DNA of 64,000 nt from Apium graveolens (Eukaryota > Streptophyta > Magnoliopsida > Apiales > Apiaceae), in NCBI RefSeq assembly GCF_009905375.1, contig NC_133647.1:3595847-3659846 (forward strand), read 5' to 3'. Below are positions 1-11,721 of the stretch, one piece after another (positions within the stretch are counted from its first letter, which is position 1; the number at the start of each line of letters is the position of its first letter). The notes under the pieces are model-generated. The model saw nothing but the letters and a program-made list of their open reading frames with translations. It made no database searches and was not told the origin of the DNA. Made by a program: the position numbers and the translations under genes.

Positions 1-1445
1 TCGACACCATATGCGAGGTGGAAAGGTGTTTCCTCTGTTGCACTTCGAGGAGTTGTTCAGTAGGACCATAGCACATTTGGGAGCTCATCAACCCAATAAC
101 GAGGAATTTCTTCTATTCTTTTCTTTAACCCTTGTAGGATGGTTCTGTTCGTCACTTCTGCAAGGCCGTTGGCTTGTGGGTACGCAACCGAGGCTTTGAT
201 GTGCTGGAGTTTCAAATCGCTTAAGGCTTTTTCGAGCTGTGCGCCTACAAATTGCGTTCCGTTGTCCGAGACTAAAATCCTTGGGATTCCAAATCGAAAC
301 ACCACATATTCCATGAAAAATTCAATCATCTCTTTTTCTCTAATCTTGGAGAGAGGTTTTGCCTCGACCTACTTTGTTGCATAGTCGACTGCGACCACGA
401 TGTACTGGCACTGGCTTTTGGACCTTGGAAAAGGTCCCACAATGTCGATCCCCCAATGATAGAAGGGACAGGGGGCGATAATCGAGTTGAGCTCTGTCGT
501 GGGTCGATGACTCACGTTTCCATGTCGTTGGCATGCCTGACACTTGCGGACATAACTTTCACAATCTTTTTGAAGTGTGGGCCAATACATCCCCTGTCTC
601 ATGATTTTGAGAGCTAAGCTCTTTCCCCCGAGATGTTCGCCGCATATTCCCGTGTGAACCTCGAGGATTGCCTGGTCGGCCTCTTCAGGGCTTAAACATC
701 GGAGAAGTGGTTCAGTTAAAGCACGTCGGTACAACACTGAACCAATCGTGCAATAGTTCCTTGCCTTGAACATGACCGCACAAGTTTCATTTTTCTCTGT
801 GGGAAGTTTATTTTCCAGGATATACTCGAGAATAGGATTTCGCCAGTCAGGATTATTCTGAACGAAGTGAACTGCTGGTGCGTCGATAGCTGGGGATGTC
901 AGGGTGTCAACATATACCGGGTTGAGATTTATTTTTAAATTAGATGAGGCTAATTTAGCGAGGGAATCTGCCCATTGGTTTTCTGCTCTATCAACATTTG
1001 AGAGTTTCCATGAGGAGAATTTCTTGAGCAGCTCTTGTGTGATTGCGAGGTATTTAGACATGTTTTCATTGTGAGTTTTAAACTCTCCGCTTATTTGTTT
1101 GGCCACCAGCTGGGAGTCGCCAAATATGTCGATAATGTCTACCTCAAGGTCCGCTGCCAGTTTTAAACCTGCAATTAATGCCTCGTACTCGACCACATTA
1201 TTTGTTGCTTGGAATTCGAACTTAAGGGCTTGCTGGATCTTAAATCCTTCTGGGATGATAAGAATTATCCCCGCTCCCCCCGAATTCGTGGTCGATGATC
1301 CATCAACGAAAAATATCCATGGTCGTAGCTGGGATTCCTCGGGGTTCGACCGTTTAGCCATGAATTGGTATTCTGCTACAAAATCTAAGAGGGCCTTAGC
1401 TTTTATGGCGATTCGTGGCTTATACTCGATGTAGAACTGGCTCAG
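1..1445 (-). pseudogene. Second RNase H and integrase of the Tat fragment
   Basis: Reading minus from 1445, one frame holds the linker after the first RNase H, then a second RNase H with start WIFFVDGSSTTNSGGAG and the DSQLVAKQISGEF stretch. An integrase zinc-binding region (HTGICGEHLGG, then CRKCQACQRH-type cysteines) follows, then the catalytic core with DIVGPFP and LVSDNGTQF. The frame is stopped at 369-371 (TAG) and at 57-59 (TGA), and integrase continues readable to the window edge. Both stops are single-codon events in an otherwise continuous frame. The product would have been the C-terminal half of Pol. The family call is firm; no function is expected. Confidence 0.88.
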
Positions 1446-2489
1446 TTAAATAGTCCATGTCGCGAGCCTTCCTGTTATATCAGGTTTGTGCAAGATTCTT
1501 TTGAGAGGTGCATTTGTCAACATGTGTATTTCCCTTGCTTGAAAGTAATGTCGAAGCTTTCTGTTGGCGATGACTAAGGCGTACACGAGCTTTTCAACTT
1601 GAGGATATCGAGTTTCAGCATCATGCAACGAGTGACTAATATAATATACGGGAACCTCCTTTCCTTCGTCGAGTCGGAAAAGAACAGCTGCGACTGTTTC
1701 GTCGGATGCCGACAGATAAACACGCAGAGCTTCGCCCGGGATTGGCCGAGTGAGGATGAGAGGATTTTTCAGAAATGCTTTGAGTTTCATGAAGCTAGAT
1801 TTGCACTCATTGTTTCATTCGAATGGTGTTGATCTTGAAGCTTTTTTATGATGGCGAAGAATGGGAGGCACCTTTTGGACGACTGAGGGATGAATCTTTG
1901 AAGGGCCGCTATGCACCCTGTGAGCTTTTGTAGGTCTTTGACGGATTTTGGATCGTCCATTTCTAGAATAGCTTTTGTCTGCGCGGGGTCGTCCTCGATG
2001 CCTCGCTGTGTGACCAGGAATCCAAGAAATTTGCCAGATGTAAGTCCGAAGGAGCATTTGCTGGGATTAAGGCGCAAGCTATGTTTTCGGAAATTCTCAA
2101 AGGTCTCACGAAGGTCAAACGAGTGGTTAACGGCGAGTTTGGATTTAGTTATCATATCATCCACATAAATTAGCATATTCTTCCCTATTTGCGATTTAAA
2201 GATCGTGTCCATCATCTGTTGAAAAGTTGCGCCGACATTAATTAGCCCGAAAGGCATGACTCGATATACGAATACCCCCTATGAGTAATAAATGCCATTT
2301 GCTCCCAGTCATGAGAGTCCATTTTATCTGATTGTACCCTGAAAATGCATCCATAAAAGAAAGGAGTTTGTTTCCTGCTGTAGAGTCGATCAGCTGATCG
2401 ATATTTGGGAGTGGGTAGAAATCTTTGGGGCAAGCTCTGTTATCGTCAGAATAGTCGACACACATTCACCACTTTCCGTTGTGTTTCTT
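1446..2489 (-). pseudogene. Reverse transcriptase and first RNase H of the Tat fragment
   Basis: The reverse transcriptase is recognised by MCVDYSDDNRACPKDFYPLP, the LSFMDAFSGYNQI aspartate motif, MPFGLINVGATFQ, and the catalytic IYVDDM box (near 2150-2170). The first RNase H follows (YLSASDETVAAVL, HYFQAREIHMLTNAPL). Frame changes occur near 2290 and near 1820, and a stop lies at 1446-1448. The three pieces overlap in different frames but are collinear with an intact Tat Pol, so they are one broken gene and not three genes. Confidence 0.88.
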
Positions 2490-2491
2490 GA

Positions 2492-4030
2492 TTAAAACAA
2501 CATTGGAGATCCATGTGGGGAACTGGACGGGCTCGATGAATTTATCTTCGAGGAGTCGGACAATTTCTTGATCGATAGCTGCCCTCTTTTCATCGGAGAA
2601 TTCGACGTTTCTGCCGTACTGGAGCAATGTTTTTGTTGATGTGAATGAAGTGGCATGCGACGACCTCGGGAATTCCCGGCATGTCTTTCGGGTCCCAGGC
2701 GAAGATATCGGCGAATTTTTCTAATAAGGTTAATGATCTCTTGCTTTAAATGTTCAGGGAGTCCTTTTCCTACCTTGGTTGTCTTTATTGGGTTGCCGAT
2801 GACCGCTTCGATCTCCTCAGTCTCTTCTGCAGGGAAGCATGAATTCTGGCTTGTAGATTCAATTGAGTTGTGGGGGTCGATCTCGAGTACCTGGTTAACT
2901 CCTAGATCTTCCTCCCCCTTTTCCTTTGGGGAAACTGTTGTCAAGTAGCACTGTCTCGCGATCACCTGGTCTCCAATCATTTCTCCGATGCCGAAGTCGG
3001 TGAGAAATTTCATCTTCAAATGGGAGATTGAGGTTATTGCCTTTAGGGCTGTGATTGTAGTGCGGCCTAGGATGGCATTAAAGCTGGAAGAAGCACTGAT
3101 CACATGAAATTTAACGACCTTCCAAACTTGGCAAGGTGGTGAGCCAAAGAGGACTGGCATATCAATGGTTCCCACTACATGGACCTCATTTCCGGTAAAT
3201 CCGTACAACGGTGCTCGGGAGTTTTCGAGTCGTCGATCTCCGATGTCCATCCGCGAAAAGACGTGATGGTAGAGGACATCGACAGAACTTCCGTTGTCGA
3301 CCAGCATCTTTTTCACATTATTATTTCTTACTCGGGTTGTGATGACAAGAGCATCTTGATGACCCTCAATGAGCCCCGGATGATAATCATCATCGGAGAA
3401 GGAAATGACCGGAGTCGGGTTCGCGCGAGGGCGTTTAACTGTCGAGGGATTGACGTTGAAGATTTCTCGAGCGTATGTTTTCCTGGAGTTGTGAGAGAAT
3501 CCTCCAACAGCTGCTGCTCCAAATATGACGTCAATGACCCGATCCTCTTCATCTCGATGGTGACGTCTAGGATTGTCATCTTGTTGTACGTAATATACTA
3601 ACTGTCCCCGACGGATCTTTCCCTATATGAGGTTGCTAAGTTGAAAGCACTGTTCTGTAGTGTGACCGGTATCCTCATGATAGTCGCAATATCTGGAACT
3701 GGGGGGTCTACCGGCCTTCATGGGCCTTGGTGGTCTGTAGTCTGGTTCTGTTTTTAGAACTGCCAGAATTATTATCTTCTCTGTGTTCAATTTAGTGAAC
3801 TTTTTTTCTGGTCGAGTGCGGGGTTGCCGGTCCCTTTCCCTTCTATCCCTCGGAAGGCGATCATCCACACGTGGCGGTGGTGTTCGACGACGCTCATGGC
3901 GTCTCTCTCGCGCGAGAGATCGCGGGCTATAGCTACAACGACGTTCATGCCTTGAAGAGCGTCGGGGTGACTGAATGTAGTTCACTGCTTCTTTTAAATC
4001 TCGTTGGGCTGTAATGTCTTGGACCAACAC
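2492..4030 (-). pseudogene. Gag C-terminus and aspartic protease of the Tat fragment
   Basis: The right part (3623-4030) encodes an Arg/Pro-rich Gag tail ending in a Cys/His motif (YCDYHEDTGHTTEQC), like the CRFHKDVGHDTDEC motif in the Tat element at 13250. A TAG at 3623-3625 interrupts it. Translation then continues in the same frame into the protease, with active site MLVDNGSSVDVL near 3290-3310 and the flap-like NAILGRTTI stretch. Gag upstream of this tail is absent, which marks the truncation. Confidence 0.82.
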
Positions 4031-4080
4031 CCTCCTTAAATATTTTAAATCTTTCTTTTGAAAGGTGATTCCTAGTTCTA

Positions 4081-4417
4081 AAAAGGAGTTTTAAAAATTA
4101 TTTCACTTTCATTAATAATTTTGTTGTTTGAGTTTTTTTTAAAGAAGTGAAATGAAAGTAAGTACTAATAAATACAAATTGAACATATTTCGATGTAATT
4201 ATACATGTTCATTTTCTAATTTCAATCTAAACTATAATTTTAATTTAAAAAAATAGCATCCTTATTTTATTTGCCAAACCAAAAGATCATAGAGATATTA
4301 CAAGTATTCATGCTATAGAGTATAGACCAGAACATTGGAATGTGTGACATAATAATTTTATTTTTCCTATCCGAATTTTGCATGCAGTTCTGACATGTGT
4401 CCCTACTTTTGTTGCAA
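4081..4417. other. AT-rich intergenic spacer
   Basis: No coding potential or repeat family is recognised here. The stretch separates the truncated Tat fragment from the promoter of host gene 1. It may include upstream promoter sequence of that gene. Confidence 0.5.
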
Positions 4418-4437
4418 CACGTGTATACTAATATATA
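4418..4437 (+). promoter_or_regulatory. Putative G-box and TATA box of host gene 1
   Basis: A perfect CACGTG G-box (4418-4423) lies eight bases before an ATATATAG TATA-like box (4431-4438). A TATA box here would place the start of transcription near 4460-4470, ahead of the inferred 5'UTR intron (4588-5290). CACGTG is a binding site for plant bZIP and bHLH factors. The assignment is inference from motif order and spacing. Confidence 0.45.
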
Positions 4438-4587
4438 GTACAGCATAAGTTACAATACATCAAAAGAACATAAAAGCATGTATTACACTACATAAGCAGC
4501 ACAGTTACCGCCTTAAATTTATGTATCCTGCTCTATCAACTTTACTCATGGCAGCCTAATCCTAAACTCCCTCTCAATTACCATCAG

Positions 4588-5290
4588 GTATGTCTATAAA
4601 TCTATGTTTAAACTTTTTCTTATTATTCATGTTTGTAGATTGTTTTAATTCAAGCAAGATGATATAGCTCAAGTGATATTCCTGTATGATTCTCATTTAT
4701 TCCGAGATTTATTATATCTGAATGGATACTGTTTATTAACTTAAAAGCTATATTAGAAAAACTTGTTTCATTTGTGTTTTTTTTTTGAAGGAAAAAATGA
4801 TTGGTAGTTCAATAAGATTTTTTTATTAGTGAGCTAGTTTTGTGATTGTAAATAGAATTAATCAAATTTGTAGATTTATTCTTCTTTAAGTTGTTCATTT
4901 TTTGGTTAAACTGAAAGATGGTAAAGCAGGGTATATATATATATATGATGCACATGTCTTGGTGCCTTGTTTGTTCTGCTAATTTTATGTCTTTGTTGAT
5001 ATATAGTGTGTATTTATGTTTGTGTTCATAGTTTTATACATAATTTTAGTTAATTTTGCTTGTATAGAAGTAAACCTTATAAGTGTAAATTATTAATAAG
5101 GTGTGGACTAAATTGTTAAGATTGTTTGTTTGTATATGTTTGGTAAATTATATATTTTTTAGATGAAAATGGTTTATGTAGGAATGTTTGTCAAATTTTA
5201 ACTACGACTCAAGCCACGTGATTAGTAATGAGGAAGGAAATTTTTTGCTAGTAACCTAATTTTGTGCTATTCTTGTGAATGATTTAAAAG
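4588..5290 (+). other. Inferred 5'UTR intron of host gene 1
   Basis: CAG|GTATGT at 4587-4593 is a near-ideal plant donor. The acceptor TTAAAAG ends at 5290, one base before the ATG at 5292. The region between is T-rich with no ORF, as expected of a plant intron. No transcript evidence is available, so the boundaries are a prediction. Confidence 0.5.
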
Positions 5291-5291
5291 G

Positions 5292-8200
5292 ATGGAAGAC
5301 TTGGATAAGGACTGCGAAGTTGATGATGATTATTCCTCTAAGAAGGAGATGAATGGTAAAGTTAGTTGGGTAATAGATAAAGGAATATGGTTAGGGAAAA
5401 AGGCTGTTATTACTGGTGCTGTGATTACATCGGCGCCGCTGGTTCTTCCTCCACTTGTGGTTTTTTCTACACTTGGATTAGCCTGTTCAGTCCCTTTTGG
5501 GTTTGTTTTTGCAACTTATGCTTGTACCCAAAAGATCATGAGCGCGTTGCTTCCTACACCAGAGTCGGATTCCATGTTGGAGTACGAAAAATATGACATG
5601 GAAGTTATTGATTTGGTTCAAGGTTCAGGGGCTGAGGGAGAAGGATATGATTTGGAAGATGTTGATTTGGTTCAAGGAGCGGTGGAACAAGAAAATGATG
5701 AGTTGTTGCAACTGGTGGATGAACGAGGATATGAAGAGGATGAGGAGGAAGAAGCTGATTTGGAGCAAGCGCCAGAAGAACAGAAAATGAAGGACGGATC
5801 TACAGAAGTTGAAGCAGATAATTTGCAGAAGAAACCTATCCATACAATGGAATTTGATGTGACTACTGAGCAGAATGGGGGAAATGATGTCCTGCCTAAA
5901 GGCGCAGCTCTTTTGCAGGAAGATGTACTTTATGGCCAGGATGACATTCAGATATATGATGAAGAACCTCTGGAACAAGAGAAGTTGCTGGACGTAAATG
6001 ATACAAATACTCACATGGATATTCATAAGCAAAAACCAGTTGTGGAAGAGAAACAGTTGGAGGCAGTCGAAGGGGCCGCTAGGATGCTAGAACTGGATGT
6101 AAGTGATATCAGTAAACCTGAAAGAGGTCATAGTTACCAGGCACTTGTTTATGATGGGAAGAATGATTTTGCAGTGCTTAAGAAAGATTCAGATGAGATG
6201 AAAATAGACATTGTGATGAGGAGTGATAAGGATGGAGAGGCTAAAAATAAGACTCAAGAAAGAAGTGCATTACAGGAAAATGAAGTTTTTGCGCTCAAAA
6301 GTCTCGAGGAAAGACCAATTAAAATTATAGAGCATGGTCACGAAGGGGAATACAAGGAGGATGCTACCAAGTATATTCCAGTAGAAGATGTACTGTCAGT
6401 TGAAGGAACGGAAGTAAGAAATGAAAAGCCAATTATAGAAGACATGAATGAGAAAGCTGTTATAGGAATACGGCAAGTAATAGTTAGTGTTCACAGTGGT
6501 AAAAAGATTGCCGGTGAGCAAGAAAATGAAGATATAAAGGTGTGCAATAAATCGCAGAAGCTTGTTTTGGTGGCAAAAAGAGTTGCTGATGACACTGTTG
6601 GGGACATAAAAAGTGTTGTAGAACGCACCAAGGCAAGTGATTTGCATTCAGCTAGAGAGATTGCTGATGAATGTGGGCTGGATTTGTTCGATTACACAGC
6701 TGGTGGTCACAACTACTACAATGACTTTAACATCTCCCAAGGTATTGTCTTAGGGGTTAATTTGTACGAGATGATTGTTTTCTCTTAAAGGAACATGCTT
6801 TAAGAGAAGGAGGTAATCAGTTAAATTACTTACGTGCTTCCTTTGTTTACTGCATCATCATAATTTGACTTTTAATATGTATGCAGATTTCATTCTCATA
6901 AACTTCAATTTCTATGTACATTATTAATTGTCCTAGAACATTATAAGAAATCATTACAACACATTCAAGGACAGACGCTAAATCAATATAAGGGTAAAAA
7001 AAATTTAGTCACACATCTATGTAAAGTGTAAAATGTGAATCAAGTCAATACTCTATAGAATATTGATGTACAATTCCTCATTTCAAAATTTCGTAAATTA
7101 GAATTTTTATCCAGATATTGAATATCAAAACATTTAGATGGATAAAGCTTTTTTAAGAAAGAATGTCTAATTTCTATATATTTTTATACTATGCTTTCTC
7201 GCACGGGTTTCATTCACAGAAGTGTATTATCTTATAATTTTGAGTGAGTTACTATTGCTTTAAAATAGATTATATATTTGGGCGGGGTGGCCAACTAGTC
7301 GAAAATTAGAGAGTCCTAAGTCAGGGCCCAGCATATATTTTAGTTGAATAGTAGCCCTATTTGAAAGTTGAGGTATGTCCATTTGAATGAATGGAATGAA
7401 CGAAGATGTTAATGATGTCATCGGACACCAGTTTAAATGAAGGTTATAGCAGTTGTATATTTAATGTCGCATTTGTCAACTTTTTTGAGCTTGTTACATG
7501 TGCTGCAGAAAATGATAATATTAGGAGCAGCAAGACAGGTGATGTTGAAGATTTACCATTTCTTCGAATTTCCACGAAGGTAGCTGTATCCAAGCATATA
7601 AACCTTCAACCTGAGACTGATCCCCTTACGCCTTCCAGCGAGGTTAGTTGTTTAATTTCTTTTTTTTTCGGGTTCTTTTAAACAGTAGAACAGTGAGCTT
7701 CTATATCTATAGCTACACCTTGGTTGACCTTCTTTAGGGAGGACAACTCAATCTGCAAAAGTATAGATTCTGTATCAGCATTCTTGCAAACTCATCTAAT
7801 AGTTGTTGTAAAATTTGTATTACTTGTTATATTGATATATCCTTGCACAAATTATGAGGTTTAATACATCTTAATTCTTTTAGTAATTTAGTGTCTCGCT
7901 GGTCTTCTTTTCCCATATGATATGCTATAGATCTAAAAAAAAAATTAGAAGGTGCCCTGTGGGGAATTTGTTGTATATCAATGAGAAACTTGTGCACAGT
8001 TTAGTGAATACCATCAAGGCCTCTCGTTTTTTATTGCAGTTCTCCTCCGACCTTTTTGTAAGATAAGAACAGCCATGAGCCCATGACACTATGGTGGCTA
8101 TCAGTTTCTTCCTTATAAATGATTTTATAAGTTGACGTTCCACTTCTTCTTTCTAAATGTATATTTTTTCCTCAAGGGAATATAAGTTGATATCAGTGCG

Positions 8201-9990
8201 GCCCTTCTTTTCTGCAACTACTTGTTTTCTGAATATAACATTAGGGGAAGAGTTTTGGACCTGAAGTTTTGCTAGTACCTCTTGTTGATCTCTGTTGTCT
8301 GTTAGTCCAACACTTCTATTTAGGTCGTAGTGCCCTAATCGGCCAATATGATACTCAGCCAGGACAAGAAATTCATTTTGTGTCGGATCCTTAGACTGAA
8401 ATGTCGATAGGATGGGACACTCGGACAGGATGAGACACTTACTTTGTGTTGGATCCTTTGACTGAAATGTGGATACTTTAATCAACTTAAAGACCACATG
8501 TGACTTGAGCTTGCTATGAAAACAAAAAAAATGAGAAAACAGAAGAAGCATAATTATGAAACAAGTAGAGAAAGCACCTACTTTGCAAAGTTCTTCACAA
8601 AATCATGTTCGACCTAAGTTCTATTGTTTCTTTTTGTTAAGATATCTATTTACCATACTTGTTCGTTAATACCCTTGTCCAAATTTAAGACTGTGTCCCC
8701 AATTTATGTTTCGTGTCAGGCACCCTATACCACGAGTGGTAACATTGCTTCTTCTTGAGTATAACTTTATCAATGTGATTCCTCCTCTGACATGCAAAAT
8801 ATGGATTCTCTTACCTGTTCAATAAAAGGGTACCCAGCATACAACATTTTTTAATTTCTTTTGTGTCTAAAAATTTCAAGAAAAGGATACGCAGCATACA
8901 ACATTTGTTAACTTCTTTTGTGTCTTTTGATTAATCTTTTCATTCTGATTCGTGCTATCTGTCAAATTATCGTCTACCTGTATTATCCTTTCTATAATAT
9001 ATCAGTATGGTTCGAGCTGTGTTACCATCAATACTTTCATAAAATCCTACATTTGAGTAACTGCCTCCTCGTGGACTTTTATGTGCCACTGCAAAAGTCA
9101 ATATAACGAAATATTATCTAAAGATGGCTAAATATTTCAAAATTAACTTTAACAATCATATGCATCTAAGCAAATCGTAGTATTTCCTTATTGCAATAAA
9201 CTATATATTTATATAACAGCGATATGCATGTACGCAAATCATAATGTTTCCTTGTTGCAATTAAGTGTTTATTTAATCATTTTGAACTGGATATGCATGT
9301 CTGTGTTTTTTGTTTGTTGCTCATCTCGCAAACCAGTTTCTAATGCGACCATTGCACTCGACTGATTTTTCAGTGCAGTGTGACCGTGGTCCGCTGATGT
9401 TTAGGATATAGTATTATATGTGTTACCGGAGGTAATGTATATCAAAAGCCTCAGCAAATTGACCCACAGGCAACAAGCATTACATATTTCTTCGCGCGAG
9501 TTAAGCAGACATACACTTGAGTTATGTTTGTGCAAGGACTATAGACACTTCGCTATTAACAATCTCTTCATTTATCAATAATCATTCAATCCGTACGAGA
9601 TTTGATCATTTCCAGTTTCATTTTGGGATGATTATGTAATCTCACCCTCCCACTAGGCATTATAGACCCATGAAATTATCCCATATGCTTGTAACAAGCA
9701 GAATTGTTTTTTATAGCTAATTTCAAGCAAAAATTTCTTTGTTAACATTTCTATATGCTGGACATTTTCTGTAGGGATTGCTCAATGAGGAGAAAATATG
9801 GGAACAAATAGATGCACTACGGGCAATAGTGGGATACTCAGCTCCTATGCATGCTACTAGTTTAGAGGAGATGAAAGCTCTTTATGTCTTTACAGGAGTC
9901 GAACCACCATCCTCACTTGCAGACAATTCCGATCTTGTGGAAATGAATAAAAGTCTCCGACTTTTGAAGTCGGTGGTAGGTGTAATATAG
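5292..9990 (+). CDS. Host gene 1: acidic protein with a hydrophobic hairpin, function unknown
   Basis: Three exons join in frame: 5292-6741, 7509-7642 and 9775-9990, giving 1800 nt and 599 aa. Introns 6742-7508 and 7643-9774 are GT-AG. The first interrupts a codon after base one and restores Glu; the second lies between codons. Residues about 38-78 form a long hydrophobic stretch with Pro49, Pro53, Pro54 and Pro68, suggesting a hairpin anchor in a membrane or lipid droplet surface. Next comes a very acidic region with two DLVQG units and runs of E/D, then a long charged low-complexity middle. The last about 70 residues (EEKIWEQIDALRAIVGY, then LYVFTGVEPP) look like a conserved C-terminal domain that I recall from uncharacterised plant proteins. 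I cannot name the family. The start is the first ATG after the inferred UTR intron. Confidence 0.78.
6742..7508 (+). other. Intron 1 of host gene 1
   Basis: The intron begins GTATTG after a single G of a split codon and ends TGCTGCAG. Exon 1 stays open past the donor to a stop at 6786-6788, so retention would give a 498-aa protein lacking the C-terminal domain. The interior is AT-rich, with no recognised element. Confidence 0.7.
7643..9774 (+). other. Intron 2 of host gene 1, with short direct repeats
   Basis: The intron runs from donor GAG|GTTAGT to acceptor TTTTCTGTAG. It is 2.1 kb and AT-rich. It contains three pairs of short diverged direct repeats (see findings): around 8390 and 8453, around 8828 and 8881, and around 9155 and 9219. 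No coding sequence is convincing; the minus-strand open frame at 8153-8551 has a repetitive composition and no family signature. Confidence 0.6.
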
Positions 9991-11008
9991 TTCTGTTCAA
10001 AACTGCCATTTCTGCAGATGTGGTGTTTGAATTCTCTTGATAGAGTGTCTTAGAAGTTTCTAATTTTGATTTTGATTTTGATTTTCTCGCTCGGTTGAAT
10101 ATTATATGGATTTGTAAGGTGTTTGTTTTTTCCAGCTTAGCATCTGTATTCTTCTTATCTCCGTTGAGTAGTTTCTTGCATTTTTCTGTGTCTTGGTGGC
10201 CAGTATTCTAAGTGGCAGACACAATCGCACCGAGGCATGCTAGCTTATTGTATATCAAGAAATTTACATTTGAGGGGGCTAGGTAAGTGGTGTTGTAGGT
10301 TATATGCTTTGAAGGGGATGGTTTTGTTGAACTATATGATCCTGCTTTAAGGTTTTTGATGAGCTTGTTAAGTAATATGATATTAGAATTTAGGCTGGCA
10401 GAAGGTTCGATTCTCAGTCACCCCTACCATTCTCACCTCAACATGGGCTTCTCGTACGCTTTAGGATCAAAATCCGGGAGGACTAGAGATGAAAAATAAA
10501 CAAATAATAAAGCAATAACTTCGATAACAACAGTGCTGACTGTTATATCTGCCCTAGATGATGGTTGAGCTGGGTGATACTTGATAACACCAATAAATAA
10601 ATTTGGAATTCTGTGTGCTCAGGTTGATCAGCATTTTCTAACAATGATTAATATTTTTTATGAGGTGGGTAATTTTATTTGCTGAGATTTTTTGCACCCT
10701 TGGTCTATCATATTTATTCAAAAATGACCAATCAAAATTTAAAAGAAATTCCGAAACTCCTAAAATCGTTTCCAAAACGATTCTCAATTGAAGATGTGTC
10801 CGCTAATGATCGTTCACTTCCTTATAAATTAATTGGATGCGTGTATTAATATGAATTTCATCAATTAAATCATGTCATGAAAAAAATCCAATTTATTTTG
10901 CGATCCCTAACGTTACTCAAATTTTACATGACAGATAACTCTTGAATTTGTGCTCACAAATACACCAAGGAAAAACCGAAAAATATATACTATAGTGTCA
11001 TAACCCTT
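9991..11008. other. 3' flank of host gene 1 and intergenic spacer
   Basis: This is the 3' flank of gene 1; no classic AATAAA is obvious close to the stop. TTTTGAT is repeated in tandem near 10066-10086. A stretch near 10367-10430 (TGATATTAGAATTTAGGC, then GGTTCGATTCT) resembles a decayed tRNA-primer or tRNA-derived sequence and may be a transposon relic. Nothing else is recognised. Confidence 0.4.
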
Positions 11009-11098
11009 GGAGCATCTCCAACCGTAAGCTAAAACAAGCTTAACTAAAATTTTATTGAATTTTTAAGTATTTTTACTTCAGTGGTAATAGCTATAATC

Positions 11099-11103
11099 AT
11101 TAG
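11099..11103. repeat. Target site duplication ATTAG, left copy
   Basis: ATTAG directly precedes the TGATAG start of the 5' LTR. The same five bases follow the 3' LTR at 21861-21865, which fixes both ends of the element. Confidence 0.9.
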
Positions 11104-11686
11104 TGATAGAGAATAAATAAATCATGATTACGTAGTTAATGTTGCATTAATTACATATGAATTGGGCTGCAAGGCCCAATAAAAAAATGTATGATATTCA
11201 GACCAAAAAGGTTAACACGTTGATCAGACCTGATGGACCAGATCTGGCCTGATGGAAAAAAGAAGGCTCAAAACCCTGATTATTAATTAATTTCGTAATT
11301 AATTAATAAGGGAGAAAAACGGCTATTAAGATAAGTCCTAGTGGGGATATAAATCCTTGTAGATTGGCATTCAAGGAACCTCATAGGATAAGGAATCAGC
11401 TTCCTACTTCCTAGGACTCCCAAGTCCATTCTAATTCAGAGACTTGACCACCAAGTCTCTTATACCAAGTCCAATTCAAGGACTTCCAACATCTATATGA
11501 GGGGTCTCACCCCACAGATCAGAACTACGTTTTTTGACTTGATCCTTGGCAATCAGCAAGGTACGTAGGCATCTTGTTAAGGCAGATTGAGTCACGAAAC
11601 ACAAGAGCAGTCAAATCGAGACTCGAAACTCACGTTCCTTAGTAATAAATACAGCAATCATATATCTTAGTTTTTAATCCATAACA
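11104..11686 (+). repeat. 5' LTR of the Tat element
   Basis: The LTR begins TGATAGAG and ends CCATAACA (TG...CA), 583 bp long. It aligns without gaps to 21278-21860. It contains an AT-rich inverted stretch (TTAATTAATTTCGTAATTAATTAA) and GATATAAATCC (near 11347) as a possible TATA region. Confidence 0.95.
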
Positions 11687-11688
11687 TT

Positions 11689-11705
11689 TGGCGCCGTCTC
11701 TGGGA
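11689..11705 (+). other. Primer binding site of the Tat element
   Basis: TGGCGCCGTCTCTGGGA starts two bases after the LTR. The TGGCGCCG start matches the Asp-type tRNA PBS often used by plant gypsy elements, but the rest departs from the canonical form. The exact tRNA is uncertain. Confidence 0.75.
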
Positions 11706-11721
11706 AAGCACAACAACAATC

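Larger units (their letters stand above)
1..4080 (-). mobile_element. Degenerate Ty3/gypsy Tat-lineage retrotransposon fragment
   Basis: A minus-strand block reads, from high to low coordinate, gag C-terminus, aspartic protease, reverse transcriptase, RNase H, a second RNase H, and integrase. The second RNase H domain between the first and integrase is the hallmark of the plant Tat lineage. No LTR, primer binding site or gag N-terminus is present. Similarity stops near 4030-4080 on the right, and integrase runs off the left edge. At least two frameshifts (near 1820 and 2290) and several stops break the frame, so this is an old, dead, 5'-truncated copy. It is clearly more decayed than the Tat element at 11104-21860. 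Confidence 0.9.

Noticed and set aside
8153..8551. A 132-codon minus-strand ORF in intron 2 of gene 1
   Set aside because: It includes a 25-bp direct repeat and low-complexity ends, and no family signature; probably an intronic repeat.
10367..10430. tRNA gene or SINE suggested by GGTTCGATTCT
   Set aside because: Only a B-box-like word is present; no cloverleaf or A box could be fitted, so it is at most a relic.
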